A DNA stretch of 64,000 bases from Saprospiraceae bacterium (GCA_016710585.1 JADJVN010000006.1:124001-188000); one strand, 5' to 3'; shown: positions 47,468 to 57,013, numbered from the stretch's first letter. The notes: generated by a model from the letters alone, not told the origin. Made by a program: numbers and translations.

Positions 47468-48529
47468 TTATTGCAGATGTTTAAAAATCTTATCAATGTT
47501 TGCCTTTTCCTTTGGTTCAATTTTGTTCTTTGAACCACTTGCTGAAAGGTTGTTTGCAGTTATTTTGGTTCCTTCTTTGAGAAAAATTTTTGACTTTTCA
47601 ATGTTTTCGCTACAGATAGGCTATTGAAGTAAGGAGTAAACTTATCAATGCAATAACGGAATTGTTTTGTTTCACAGCCCAAGTACACTTTGCCGGGCAA
47701 TATGCTTTTTGCTGTTAATACCTTTATCAATTCATCAGAACTTGTAACATCATCATTCAGTAATTCAATTTGATGGCACAAGCTGACTATTACAGCTTTT
47801 AATCTTTGCAATATCATCTTTGAAACCAAAGGAAAGTGCTTCCTGGTTGCCGTTGTCGGAGTTTGTGCCTTTTTCATCTGCTGCTGGCGGTCCAACATAT
47901 TCTAATTGCTGAACGGTAGACAATGGTTCTTCCAAATCCAACACATAAAAATCTTCAATGGTTGTTGTTTGTGAAAGGCTTGCCTTGAACTGTTCCTGTA
48001 TGCTGAAATAAAGCTGAATGAGGCTATGTTTTAAGTAATACAAAGCGAAGTGAACAACGCTGCTTTCTGCATCAGGAACCGTTGTAAAACCCTGCTCATT
48101 TAATTCTGTGGTAACCTGCTTGGCTAATACTCTCACATTGGTAAGGGTCTTGCCAACCTGATAGCGAATATCAACTAACTCTGTCCAGTTTGCAGCTTGC
48201 TGCAATACTGCATTGAAAACACGAAGTGTTTCTCCGGTGATTACGAAATAATAAAAATGGGTAACGGCATCTTTATACTTTGGCAAATCCGTTTTGTATA
48301 AAAGCTGCTGCAATGCTGTGTTGCCTATGGTTTCATCAGCCACTATTTTTTGAAGCGTTGGGTAATCAACCAACAATGCTGTGAGTTGCGAAAGCAACGC
48401 TGCATTGGTGCTGGGTGAAGCTGCTTTTGCAGCTTTCACCAATTCAGTGAACCGCCTTGTGTTGGTGGTGTCTAATTTCCACGGCTTCAATACTCCGTGC
48501 ATGATGCTGTCTAATACTTTTACTTCCAT
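47468..48529 (-). CDS. Conserved hypothetical element protein (two frameshifts)
   Basis: ORFs 47,765-48,529 and 47,560-47,898 join if one A is removed from an A4 run (T4 at 47,797-47,800), giving DDIAKIKAVIVSLCHQIELLNDDVTSSDEL. A second slip in 47,582-47,591 restores FLKEGTKITANNLSASGS to a stop at 47,468. About 353 residues. Helical N-terminal part, then GKVYLGCETKQFRYCIDKFTPYFNSL. I do not recognise the family with certainty; similar proteins sit next to integrases of Bacteroidota elements. It starts 2 bases after the integrase stop. Confidence 0.6.
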
Positions 48530-48531
48530 CG

Positions 48532-49638
48532 CTATAAGTCTAATTTAATTTTATTGGCGGCCTCCTGTTTTTTATGGTCAATTACCTTAGCGTAAATTTC
48601 GGTTGTTTTTAAATGCCTGTGACCTAAGAGTTTTGAAACCGTGTAAATATCTGTTCCCAATGTAATTTGTAAAGTGGCGTAGGTATGCCTTGCACAGTGA
48701 AAAGTGATGTGCTTGGTGATACCTGCTTTCATTACCCATTCACGGAGTTTTAAGTTATGCCAGGCACTGTAATACAATCCTTCAAATACTTTATCATCCT
48801 GCTTTCTTCTTTCGCCTAAAAGCGAAAAGGCTTGTTCTGAAATGGGCAATGTTTCTGCTCCCTTTGTTTTCTTCTGCCTGAAACGGATGTAATACCCGGA
48901 CTGCTCGGAGTGCTGCACTTCTGACCAAACCAACTTTTCTATATCCGACCAACGCAAACCACTCAATGCAGAAAAGATGAAAGCATTTTTGAGCACCGGC
49001 ATTTCACACTCCACTTTTGCTGCTGCCTGTAATTCTTCCAAAGTGAGAAACTCTCTATCAGGATCATCTGACCTGATGCCTTCCACCTGGTTTGCCGGAT
49101 TGGTTTGTATGATGCCTTCTTTTACTGCTTCCTTCAAAGCTGCGGTTACCTTGCTGAAATAGGAGGACTGTGAATTTTGTGAAAGGTGTTTATTGGTTTT
49201 GCTCTTGGCTTCGGATATGAGATAGGTTTTGAAATCTTCCAGCCAGTTTTTATCAATGTCTTTAAATGATGCACCATTCTTGGCGAACTTCTTCAAGTGT
49301 TTCAGCACACTATCCCAATTGCCCCAATTTCCCTCGCTGCCTTTTCTTTTCTCGGTAAGCCTTTCAAAGTAGGCAATGAAACTGCCTTTGGCTTTATCGG
49401 TATCCCGAAAGCCATATTCTTCATTCTTTATCTGGAGCAATCTTTTTGACCGGATGGCTTCTGCCAGGATCATTGTTTTACGGTTCTCTTCCTTCTGCTC
49501 TTTGGTGAGCTTGCCTTTCTCCGGCTCGGGTATGATGTATAATTGCAAATACTCATAGTCTCTTTTACCATCACCATAGTAATCAAGATACAGGCTGATT
49601 TTATCGCCCTTTTTGCGTTGTCTTAATGTTACTGTCAT
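48532..49638 (-). CDS. Tyrosine integrase/recombinase
   Basis: 368 residues. A SAM-like core-binding domain (about 85-190) and the catalytic domain with Arg229 (SALSGLRWSD), His314-x-x-Arg317 (FHCARHTY), His340 (LLGHRHLKTTEIY) and nucleophile Tyr349. It is expected to recombine attP with the mnmE 3' end. Its start overlaps the stop of the preceding zinc-ribbon/HTH gene (ATGA), and its N-terminus has the arm-binding fold common in Bacteroidota integrases. Confidence 0.95.
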   Translation of the reverse strand: MTVTLRQRKKGDKISLYLDYYGDGKRDYEYLQLYIIPEPEKGKLTKEQKEENRKTMILAEAIRSKRLLQIKNEEYGFRDTDKAKGSFIAYFERLTEKRKGSEGNWGNWDSVLKHLKKFAKNGASFKDIDKNWLEDFKTYLISEAKSKTNKHLSQNSQSSYFSKVTAALKEAVKEGIIQTNPANQVEGIRSDDPDREFLTLEELQAAAKVECEMPVLKNAFIFSALSGLRWSDIEKLVWSEVQHSEQSGYYIRFRQKKTKGAETLPISEQAFSLLGERRKQDDKVFEGLYYSAWHNLKLREWVMKAGITKHITFHCARHTYATLQITLGTDIYTVSKLLGHRHLKTTEIYAKVIDHKKQEAANKIKLDL

Positions 49639-49994
49639 GCTTCAGTTAATTTGAATAGTTCGTTGATAGCTGTTCGGGGGATTCGGGTACTTCTGCCCAA
49701 CTTACCTGCTTTGAGTTCGCCTTTGTCGATGAGCCTGTAAATGGTCCATCGGCTGGCGTTGATTAACTGGCAGGCTTCATCTACGGTTAGAAATTCCTTT
49801 TGAGAAATGGCAGGGTTGTACATGGCTTTCTCGGTTTCTTCCTTGATGGCCACTTCAATTTTTTCATCCCGCTTCCGCTGTTTGTATGCTCTCTTGGCAC
49901 AGGTATCTGAGCAAAACTGTGTAACAGTAGTCTTGGCGGTAAACCGGTTACCGCAGTGCTGACAAGTTTTTTGAAGACGAATGTTGCTGCTCAT
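49635..49994 (-). CDS. Zinc-ribbon plus excisionase-like HTH protein
   Basis: Start taken at 49,994 (MSSNIRLQKT); the longer ORF begins in the attR arm region with no protein likeness. About 119 residues. A treble-clef/zinc ribbon (CQHCGNRFTAK...QFCSDTCAKRAYKQRKR) precedes a MerR/excisionase HTH (EFLTVDEACQLINASRWTIYRLIDKGELKAGKLGRSTRI). Coupled to the integrase by an ATGA overlap, so a good candidate for the recombination directionality factor. Confidence 0.82.
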   Translation of the reverse strand: MSSNIRLQKTCQHCGNRFTAKTTVTQFCSDTCAKRAYKQRKRDEKIEVAIKEETEKAMYNPAISQKEFLTVDEACQLINASRWTIYRLIDKGELKAGKLGRSTRIPRTAINELFKLTEA

Positions 49995-50072
49995 TTTGTT
50001 GCCTGTTGTTGCTACATGTAGCAGCTTGTAGCTGTATGTAGCATGTTCTCTCCCGAGTGTTGCCTGATTTGT

Positions 50073-50138
50073 GGGCAACAAATCTGGGCAACAATCAGGC
50101 AACAAATATAGGTAAAAAAGTGGAGTTGGGCAACAAAT
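50073..50138 (+). repeat. Arm-type repeat cluster near attR
   Basis: (G)GGCAACAAAT-like motifs at 50,073-50,083, 50,086-50,095 (one base shorter), 50,098-50,107 and 50,128-50,138, all in one orientation, between the recombination genes and attR. The same motif lies at 12,750-12,760. Likely integrase or excisionase arm sites. Confidence 0.5.
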
Positions 50139-50202
50139 AAAAGAAAGATAAATCAGCTAAAAGCTAACAATAACAGGCATTTATGAAACAAAGGAAAGAT
50201 AG

Positions 50203-51575
50203 TTACTTTCCGATACAAAACTTACTAAAAATATTGCCAAGTATCTCATCATTCGTGATCTCACCAGATATGACACCAAGATGAAAAAGTGCATGACGAA
50301 TATGTTGTGCTAAGAAATCTGTTTCTATATTTTGATCAATGCCTTGTATGACGGACTCGAGAGATTCAGCTGCATGATGGAGTGCTTCAAAATGTCGTGC
50401 ATTGCTGATGATGGTGCGATCTGTTAGTTTTTGATCTTTGGTGACTGTAGAGATTAATTTATTTTTAATGAGGTCGATGTTGATATTTTCTTTTGCAGAG
50501 CATGGGATAATATCATTTGATGAGATAAATTGATTTTGAAAATCTTGCGGATTGATTGCTGTATTGACATCCCATTTATTCAGCAATAAGATGGTATTCA
50601 TATTTTGCGAATGTAGTTTGGCAAGGTCTTCTTCTACTTCAGATTTGCTCGCTGTACTCACATCGACGACATAAATCAGAATTGCAGAATCTTGGATTTT
50701 TTTCATTGTCCTTTCAATTCCTATCGCTTCGATTTGATCAGTAGCTTCTCGTATTCCTGCAGTGTCTACAAGTTTAAATATCACACCATCGATGATCAAG
50801 CGCTCTTCTATTGTATCTCTTGTCGTGCCAGGTATTGCAGAAACAATGGCTCTTTCATCATTGAGCAATGCATTGAGCAGTGTCGATTTTCCTGCATTGG
50901 GACGTCCTGCAATCACTGTAGAAACACCTTCATGGATAGCATTTCCCAATTGGAAACTTTCCAATAATTTCTTTATCGAAATTAAAATTTTATTGACTAA
51001 AAAAGAAAGATTCGTCCGATCTGCAAACTCGACATCTTCTTCTCCAAAATCCAACTCCAATTCTATCAAACTTGCAAAATTCAATAGATCTGTTCGCATC
51101 GATTGAATCTCATTTTTCACGCCTCCTTTAAGTTGATTCATTGCCAATGCATGTGATGCTTTTGACTCAGAAGCAATCAAATCTGCCACTGCTTCTGCTT
51201 GTGAGAGATCCATTTTTTTATTCAGAAAAGCGCGCAAGGTAAATTCTCCAGCAGTTGCATTCCGTGCGCCATGACTGATTACTATTTCTATAATCTGATT
51301 TAAAATATATGGCGAGCCGTGTGCAGAAATTTCTACAATATCTTCACCTGTATAAGAATTTGGTGCTTTAAAGACACTGAGTAATACTTCATCAATGATC
51401 TGATCATCATGTTTCAAACGTCCAAAATGCAAACTGTGTGATAATACGGAATGAAGGTCTTTTGCATCATAAATTCTATTTACGATATCCAATGCCTTTG
51501 GCCCTGACAATCGTATCACGCCTATCGCAGCTGTGTAAGGCGCTGTGGCAAGGCAACTATGGTATCTGAATTCAT
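50203..51575 (-). CDS. mnmE: tRNA modification GTPase MnmE (one frameshift near start)
   Basis: The long ORF begins at a GTG at 51,519, but the real start is 51,575 (MNSDTIVAL). Adding one G near 51,547 gives VALATAPYTAAIGVIRLSGPKALDI, the usual N-terminus, ~457 residues. TrmE N-domain, then the G domain with GRPNAGKST, PGTTRDT, DTAG and NKWD, and the universal C-terminal FCIGK. With MnmG it makes the cmnm5U modification at wobble U34 of tRNAs. Its 3' end is the attachment site of the element. Divergent from the small membrane protein gene. Confidence 0.93.
50204..50220. other. attR: mnmE 3' end
   Basis: TACTTTCCGATACAAAA equals the attL copy. Read on the minus strand it gives the codons for MnmE's terminal FCIGK and the first two bases of the stop. 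The third stop base is supplied by the element (TAA). Excision would restore TAG from the left flank, so MnmE is unchanged either way. Confidence 0.88.
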
Positions 51576-51706
51576 GGAACTTATTTTAACTTCTAGATGT
51601 TTGACAACAAAAGTCTGGCAAATCTACATGCAATGCGTTAGATATCAATTGAAGAATGCCAGTTTTGTTTAGTTTCTTTATATTTTTGCACTTAAATTCA
51701 AAATCA

Positions 51707-52126
51707 ATGGAAGACATCAAAGAAAAAGTAAAATCAGCAGGAAGGACTACTTGGAAATGGATATTTCGCACGTTTATTCTAGCGATTCTTATATTTATCG
51801 GATATATTTGTTTTATGGTTTTTGCTACATTTAGTGAAGGAACTAGAACAGGATATGTCACAAAAATTAGCAAGAAAGGTTATGTCTTCAAGACCTATGA
51901 AGGTGAGCTAAATACTGGTTTTTTCACCAATCCTGGACTCACTGGCAAAGCGCCTGATAATGTTTGGTATTTCTCAGTCCCTGATGGAAATGTTGCTGAT
52001 CAAATCCAAAAAGCATCCGAAACAGGACAAAAAGTGACGCTCCATTATGAACAAAAATATACTAAAATTTTCTTCTGGGGAGATACTGAATATTTAGTTA
52101 ATAAAATAGATCAACCAGGTCAATAA
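51707..52126 (+). CDS. Small single-TM conserved protein
   Basis: Start at 51,707 (MEDIKEKVKS). TATTTTTG at 51,681-51,688 is the -7 box, so the longer ORF from 51,656 would begin before the transcript. 139 residues: a cytoplasmic amphipathic start, one TM helix (about 20-42, IFRTFILAILIFIGYICFMVF), then a small beta domain (GYVTKISKKGYVFKTYEGEL, VWYFSVPDGNVADQI, VTLHYEQKYTKIFFWGDTEY). A Bacteroidota family often mislabelled 6-phosphogluconate dehydrogenase; its function is unknown. Confidence 0.72.
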   Translation: MEDIKEKVKSAGRTTWKWIFRTFILAILIFIGYICFMVFATFSEGTRTGYVTKISKKGYVFKTYEGELNTGFFTNPGLTGKAPDNVWYFSVPDGNVADQIQKASETGQKVTLHYEQKYTKIFFWGDTEYLVNKIDQPGQ

Positions 52127-52334
52127 TTCTGTCAAAATCGATACTAAGCGATATTTTAACATGCTAAATTTCTTTCAGGTTTAAATCCTAGATATATAGA
52201 TAAAATTATATATAATTGCAAGATTTTTAAACATATACATATATAAATAAAATTATATACTTACAAGAATAAAATAATTATTTAATATCATATTAAATTA
52301 TTTTATAATATGTATATTTGCCTAAATTTCAGCC

Positions 52335-53363
52335 ATGATTCAATTCTTCGAAATACCAGAATCCAACTTTAAATCGATCCATCAATCTAGAGCATTCTTC
52401 AAAGGAGACATTAAAAATCTAAGTCATCATGATATCATGATCTTTCATCTTGAAGATGAAATTCCTGAAGAATTTTATGCTGTAATGGATACGATGGATT
52501 ATGATTTTTTCCAAGATTTAGAGATAGCCTTTATGGGGAAACTCAAAAAAGATCATCTAGACAAACTACCCTCTGTCATCAATTTTTGCAAAGAAAATCA
52601 TATTATCCCTATCATTCTTGGATTGGAATTTGAACTCATAAATTGTGTCACTGAAGCTTATGAAGCTAATCATGAACCACATAGAATATCACTTGTGTCA
52701 CCAAATATAGATTGCCTAAGTCGTATCGACCCATTTCTGTCCGTTTATACCAATGAAATTTATGCATTGGGAATGCAGAGACAATTAGGCTTGGCGCATA
52801 CTACAGCTGATCCCAATCTACAAAAATCAGTTCTTCTACTAAGTGAATACAGAAAAAGTCAATACAGTATTGAACCTTATTTGAGAAATTCTGAATTAAT
52901 CTATTTTGATTTAAATTCCGTAAGAGCCTCAGATTCACCTGGGAATATAAAAGCAATGCCTTCAGGCTTTTTCTCTGAAGAAGCAAGTTCTATAGCTAAA
53001 ATGTGTGGCAATGGTGATAAAATGGAAGCCTTAATTATCTCACCTTGGCAAAAGGGAAATGACTTACACAATATAAGCTCATTGCTTGTGCATCAGATGA
53101 TTTGGTATTTTATAGAAGGACATGCCAAAAAGAAAATGGATAGCTTCAATGAAAACGATAACATTACCCAATACATCGTACACTTCAAAGAAAAACACAT
53201 TGATCTTAAATTTTTCAAATCCGAAGTTTCTGGTAAGTGGTGGGTAGCCAATATCATCGACTCTGAAGAAAAAGAATTCTGTAAGATCCCTTGCAGCTAT
53301 GAAGAATACCAAGCTTCAGCAAAGGACAAAATCCCACCAAGGATTTTACATTTGATCAATTAA
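52335..53363 (+). CDS. Ureohydrolase-like (formimidoylglutamase/arginase-family) protein
   Basis: 342 residues. TATATTTG (52,313-52,320) is the -7 box. The segment ELIYFDLNSVRASDSPGNIKAMPSGFFSEEASSIAKMCG...HQMIWYFIEG is the C-terminal half of Bacteroidota arginase-family proteins. The metal ligands of true arginases (GGDHS, DAHxD) are not preserved (IILGLEFE, SPNIDCLSRI), so it may be a non-catalytic or altered-activity member. It converges on the CtlX-type gene with overlapping stops (53,360-53,363), which hints at a shared arginine/citrulline theme. Confidence 0.65.
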   Translation: MIQFFEIPESNFKSIHQSRAFFKGDIKNLSHHDIMIFHLEDEIPEEFYAVMDTMDYDFFQDLEIAFMGKLKKDHLDKLPSVINFCKENHIIPIILGLEFELINCVTEAYEANHEPHRISLVSPNIDCLSRIDPFLSVYTNEIYALGMQRQLGLAHTTADPNLQKSVLLLSEYRKSQYSIEPYLRNSELIYFDLNSVRASDSPGNIKAMPSGFFSEEASSIAKMCGNGDKMEALIISPWQKGNDLHNISSLLVHQMIWYFIEGHAKKKMDSFNENDNITQYIVHFKEKHIDLKFFKSEVSGKWWVANIIDSEEKEFCKIPCSYEEYQASAKDKIPPRILHLIN

Positions 53364-54280
53364 TTTTGCGGCACAAAAATTTCTGCAATCATACATCGCG
53401 CACTACCTCCACCTATTGTTTCTATGGTAGGAATTGAAACAGGTAATAGCGTTGTGCTTTTTTCCAAACGAGATTTCTGATCAGCCAAGAGTGAAAGAAA
53501 TGCTGTGTTCGACATAACTAAAATATAGTCCCCTTTTTTATTCTGCAACTGCAACATATTCCCTGCAAAATGATTCATTTGCTCAAAGCTGATATCGCAT
53601 ATCCATTTTGAAGAATTTGTTAGTGCTTCTAGTACATTTTTCTTATCTTCATCTTGAATTGACTCAACGCAGATCACAGCGAAGTCGTGACCTAAGGCCA
53701 TCATTACATTGGTGTGATAAATCGAATGTTTATTATAATCAAATGCTTTAAAAAATACTGGTTTATAATTTCGTAATTTACAAAAAGCTTCCAAAGCATG
53801 GCGATGTGTCCGTGGACTCTCACAAGCATAACAAATACGATGCTCTCTGTCTAAAATCATACTGCCAGTTCCTTCTAAATAAATGGATTGATTTTCTAAA
53901 TAATTAAGTTCAAGCAATTTATCAAAGTGATATTCCTTTGATATAGATTCAATAATATTTTGATTTTTCTCTTTTCTCCTCGACTCTGCTAACAATGGAT
54001 AGGTAATAATAGTGCCATCATCATGAAAGCTGATCCAATTGTTAGGGAATACTGCATCAGGACATTTAGTGTCATCATCTGATTTTGCTACTTTAACTTC
54101 AATATCATTCTGCTGTAATAATTTGACCATCGAATCAAATTCCTTTAATGCATTTACTGTTATTGTACTCTGAGCTTCATCTAACTGGTGTTGAAACTTA
54201 TTGCTAATTGCAGTCTCTTGATTAAAATTAAAATAATTTGGTTCGACCATTAAAATCGTATCTGTAAAAAATCGTTTCAT
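53360..54280 (-). CDS. ctlX: Arginine-deiminase-superfamily hydrolase, CtlX type
   Basis: 306 residues of the amidinotransferase (pentein) fold: CPDAVFPNNWISFH (substrate Asp/Asn loop), YLEGTGSMILDREHRICYACESPRTH (Glu), HTNVMMALGHDF (catalytic His), and the nucleophile Cys296 in IETIGGGSARCMIAEIF. CtlX-type members act on citrulline or related guanidino/ureido compounds; exact substrate unproven. No lesion. Upstream in the same direction is the queuosine transporter, 36 bases away. Confidence 0.82.
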   Translation of the reverse strand: MKRFFTDTILMVEPNYFNFNQETAISNKFQHQLDEAQSTITVNALKEFDSMVKLLQQNDIEVKVAKSDDDTKCPDAVFPNNWISFHDDGTIITYPLLAESRRKEKNQNIIESISKEYHFDKLLELNYLENQSIYLEGTGSMILDREHRICYACESPRTHRHALEAFCKLRNYKPVFFKAFDYNKHSIYHTNVMMALGHDFAVICVESIQDEDKKNVLEALTNSSKWICDISFEQMNHFAGNMLQLQNKKGDYILVMSNTAFLSLLADQKSRLEKSTTLLPVSIPTIETIGGGSARCMIAEIFVPQN

Positions 54281-54316
54281 TTAATTCTTTTTAAAGTAAA
54301 AATAAAATCCAATAAT

Positions 54317-55105
54317 TTAATTTTCCATTGCATCAGTTCTCATCTTTTCAGCGAGATCTTTCCCTAAATATTTTTCAATAACATAATGCATAATATAGAT
54401 CGCAGGAAGCAATAGAATAGCCAGAGTAACTTTGTAAAAATAATTTACTGTACCAATAGCAATAACTTGAGCTAAGGGCCACTGCGCGCCTACATAAAAG
54501 GCAATAATTAGTACCACATAACTGTCGATAAACTGCGAAACCAAAGTTGAAATCCCAGCCCTCATCCATATCCTTGTCTCTCCTGTCACTTTTTTTATTT
54601 TATGAAACACAAAGACATCAATTACCTGTCCAACCAAGAAAGCTACTAGTGATCCAACAATAATCCATAGACCTTGACCAAATATTAATTTAAATGCAGT
54701 ATTTAAATTTTTAACTTCGGCATTTTGACTCTGAGCATCTTGAATGTGGCTCATCGGCCAAAAATCAGCTGGAACCAATCTAATAGACACAAACACTGCT
54801 AGAAAGGCAAATAAGATTAACCCTGCTGTGAGATAAGATAAAAATCTCACCCCTTTCGACCCATAATATTCATTTAAAATATCTGTAAGTGTGAATACAA
54901 CTGGCCACAACAAGACACCAGCTGTAAGATTAAATGACAAATTATCATAACTCAAAATTGAAAATGAAAATGGCTCAATTCCTAATGTTTTCTCCAAAGA
55001 AAATATTTTAATCCCAATAAATTCAGCGATCAAGGCATTCGTTATAAAAAAACCAGCCAAAACAAGGAATAATTTTGATGATTTAATGTTTTGAAGAAAT
55101 TTCAT
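54317..55105 (-). CDS. yhhQ: Queuosine precursor transporter, YhhQ family
   Basis: 262 residues, about six TM helices (for example LFLVLAGFFITNALIAEFIGIK, LFAFLAVFVSIRLVP, LWIIVGSLVAFLVGQVIDVFVFHKIKK, VVLIIAFYVGAQW). Family motifs: GVLLWPVVFTLTDILNEYYGSKGVRF, and VGQVIDVFVF then RAGISTLVSQFIDSYVV. It imports preQ0/preQ1-type precursors for tRNA queuosine across the inner membrane. Start ATG at 55,105, divergent from hscA-like. Confidence 0.9.
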   Translation of the reverse strand: MKFLQNIKSSKLFLVLAGFFITNALIAEFIGIKIFSLEKTLGIEPFSFSILSYDNLSFNLTAGVLLWPVVFTLTDILNEYYGSKGVRFLSYLTAGLILFAFLAVFVSIRLVPADFWPMSHIQDAQSQNAEVKNLNTAFKLIFGQGLWIIVGSLVAFLVGQVIDVFVFHKIKKVTGETRIWMRAGISTLVSQFIDSYVVLIIAFYVGAQWPLAQVIAIGTVNYFYKVTLAILLLPAIYIMHYVIEKYLGKDLAEKMRTDAMEN

Positions 55106-55147
55106 AAGTTAAATGAACACTGCATAATTCTTATAGTTTATAGTATA

Positions 55148-57013
55148 ATGGGTAAAGTAGCAATAAATTTTAAAGAAGGAACGATAGCTCAAAATAAAAC
55201 TGACATCATTGTAGGAATCGATCTAGGTACAACAAACAGTCTAATCGCATATATGCAAGATGGAAAAGCTCAAATTATTGCAGATGCCAATGACAATACA
55301 TTGTTAGTACCATCAATAATCTATTATGATGAGGATTCTGAACAAATTTTTGTAGGAGAATCTGCAAAAAAACAATTAACGCTACATCCTGAAAGTACTA
55401 TCTATTCTGTAAAAAGATTGATGGGTAAATCTTATCAGGATATGCAACCAAATAAGCATTTAGGATATACACTACATCCTAGTGAAGATCAAAATATAAA
55501 AATAAAATTAAAAGACAAATATTATAATCCAATAGAACTTTCTGCAATGATCTTAAACTATCTAAAAGATCGTGCAGAACATGCATTAAATCAAAAAATA
55601 ACTAAAGCAGTAATAACAGTCCCTTCCTACTTCAATGATCATCAAAGACAAGCTACTCGAGATGCAGGAAAACTAGCAGGGATGGAAGTCTTAAGAATTA
55701 TAAACGAACCAACTGCTGCAAGCTTAGCATATGGATTAGGATTAAATAAAAATGAAAACAAAATTATTGCTGTTTATGATCTTGGTGGAGGTACTTTTGA
55801 TGTATCAATATTAAGACTCGAAGATGGAATTTTTGATGTGCTCTCTACAAATGGAAATACAGAATTGGGTGGTGATGATTTTGATCAAGCAATTATACAA
55901 TATTGGGAAAAAAATCAACAATTAATTATCCCAATTGAATATAAAGAAAAAAACACCTTGAGACAATTTGCAGAAACAGCAAAAATTTTCACAAATGAAA
56001 GTGGTCATTTTTCTGGAACATACAATAATCAAAATCTTGAATTAAATACTGATATATTAAATCAAATTTTAGAACCATTTATTGCTAAAACTATAACTTG
56101 TTGCAAAAATGCGATGAATGATAGCAAACTGAAATTAAATGAAATAGATGAGGTCATCCTCGTTGGTGGTAGCACAAGATTAAATCAAGTTCAAAATAGA
56201 GTATCTGAGTTTTTTAATAAGACTGTCAATACAAATTTAAATCCGGATCAAGTCGTCGCACTTGGTGCGGCTATACAAGCTGATATCCTTGCGGGGAATA
56301 ACAAAGAATTTTTACTAATCGATGTTACACCGCTTTCGCTGGGAATAGAAACAATAGGTGGACTCATGGACACCATCATACCACGAAATTCTAAAATCCC
56401 AATTTCTCAAGCAAGATCTTACACCACTTCGGTAGATGGACAAAAAAATTTGAAAGTTGCAATATTTCAAGGTGAACGAGAATTGGTAGAACATAATCAT
56501 AAACTAGGTGAGCTCATCCTCAAAAACATTCCTCCCATGCCAGCCGGTCTTCCAAAAATAGAAATTCAATTTCTCATTAATCCAGATGGTATCCTTAAAG
56601 TGAAAGCTAAAGAACTTCGCACTCAAACTGAACAAGATATTGAAATCAAATCTACAATAAATCTATCAGAAGAACAAATGGCATTGATGCTCATCTATTC
56701 AATAAAAAATGCTCAAGCAGATTTGGACAAAAGAGCATTAATTGAAATCAAAAACGAAGTAAAATATTTGATAGCCAATTACAATAGATTTTTAGACCAA
56801 AACAAAGTTCATTTATCTGATAGCGAGAAAATAATTTTACAGACATCAATTCAAAAATTACAATCTACACAAGACTATACTGATAAAAACAGTATTCAAA
56901 CTCAAATCGACGAAATCAATAATTCAACAGCTCCTATTGCTCATCGTATGATGGATATTACTATTCAAACCGCGCTTTCAGGACAATCAATAAATAATGC
57001 AAATCATGAGTAA
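55148..57013 (+). CDS. hscA: Hsp70 chaperone, HscA-like (iron-sulfur cluster assembly)
   Basis: Start chosen at 55,148 (MGKVAINFKEGTIAQ), the HscA-like N-terminus; the longer ORF adds 19 residues overlapping yhhQ's start. 621 residues. Hsp70 ATPase motifs: GIDLGTTNSLIAYM, VITVPSYFNDHQRQATRDAG, VYDLGGGTFDVSIL, VILVGGSTRLNQVQ; the substrate domain starts DVTPLSLGIETIGG. The extended start before GIDLGTT and the divergent C-terminus favour HscA over DnaK. It overlaps the eIF1-like gene by 8 bases. Confidence 0.85.
   Translation: MGKVAINFKEGTIAQNKTDIIVGIDLGTTNSLIAYMQDGKAQIIADANDNTLLVPSIIYYDEDSEQIFVGESAKKQLTLHPESTIYSVKRLMGKSYQDMQPNKHLGYTLHPSEDQNIKIKLKDKYYNPIELSAMILNYLKDRAEHALNQKITKAVITVPSYFNDHQRQATRDAGKLAGMEVLRIINEPTAASLAYGLGLNKNENKIIAVYDLGGGTFDVSILRLEDGIFDVLSTNGNTELGGDDFDQAIIQYWEKNQQLIIPIEYKEKNTLRQFAETAKIFTNESGHFSGTYNNQNLELNTDILNQILEPFIAKTITCCKNAMNDSKLKLNEIDEVILVGGSTRLNQVQNRVSEFFNKTVNTNLNPDQVVALGAAIQADILAGNNKEFLLIDVTPLSLGIETIGGLMDTIIPRNSKIPISQARSYTTSVDGQKNLKVAIFQGERELVEHNHKLGELILKNIPPMPAGLPKIEIQFLINPDGILKVKAKELRTQTEQDIEIKSTINLSEEQMALMLIYSIKNAQADLDKRALIEIKNEVKYLIANYNRFLDQNKVHLSDSEKIILQTSIQKLQSTQDYTDKNSIQTQIDEINNSTAPIAHRMMDITIQTALSGQSINNANHE

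Larger units (their letters stand above)
12695..50220. mobile_element. Site-specific integrative element (defence island) in mnmE
   Basis: Bounded by 17-bp direct repeats. The integrase and a zinc-ribbon/HTH (recombination-directionality-type) gene sit at the right end, and repeated GGCAACAAAT arm-like motifs lie just inside both ends. Cargo: a restriction-modification/pAgo operon, a retron, a helicase-TPR operon, an ATPase pair, two WYL regulators, a VirE-N/DUF3987 protein and several small element-type genes (DUF6943 and others). Several regions are visibly richer in G+C than the flanks. No relaxase, coupling protein or conjugation gene was recognised, so transfer would need a helper. Confidence 0.85.
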
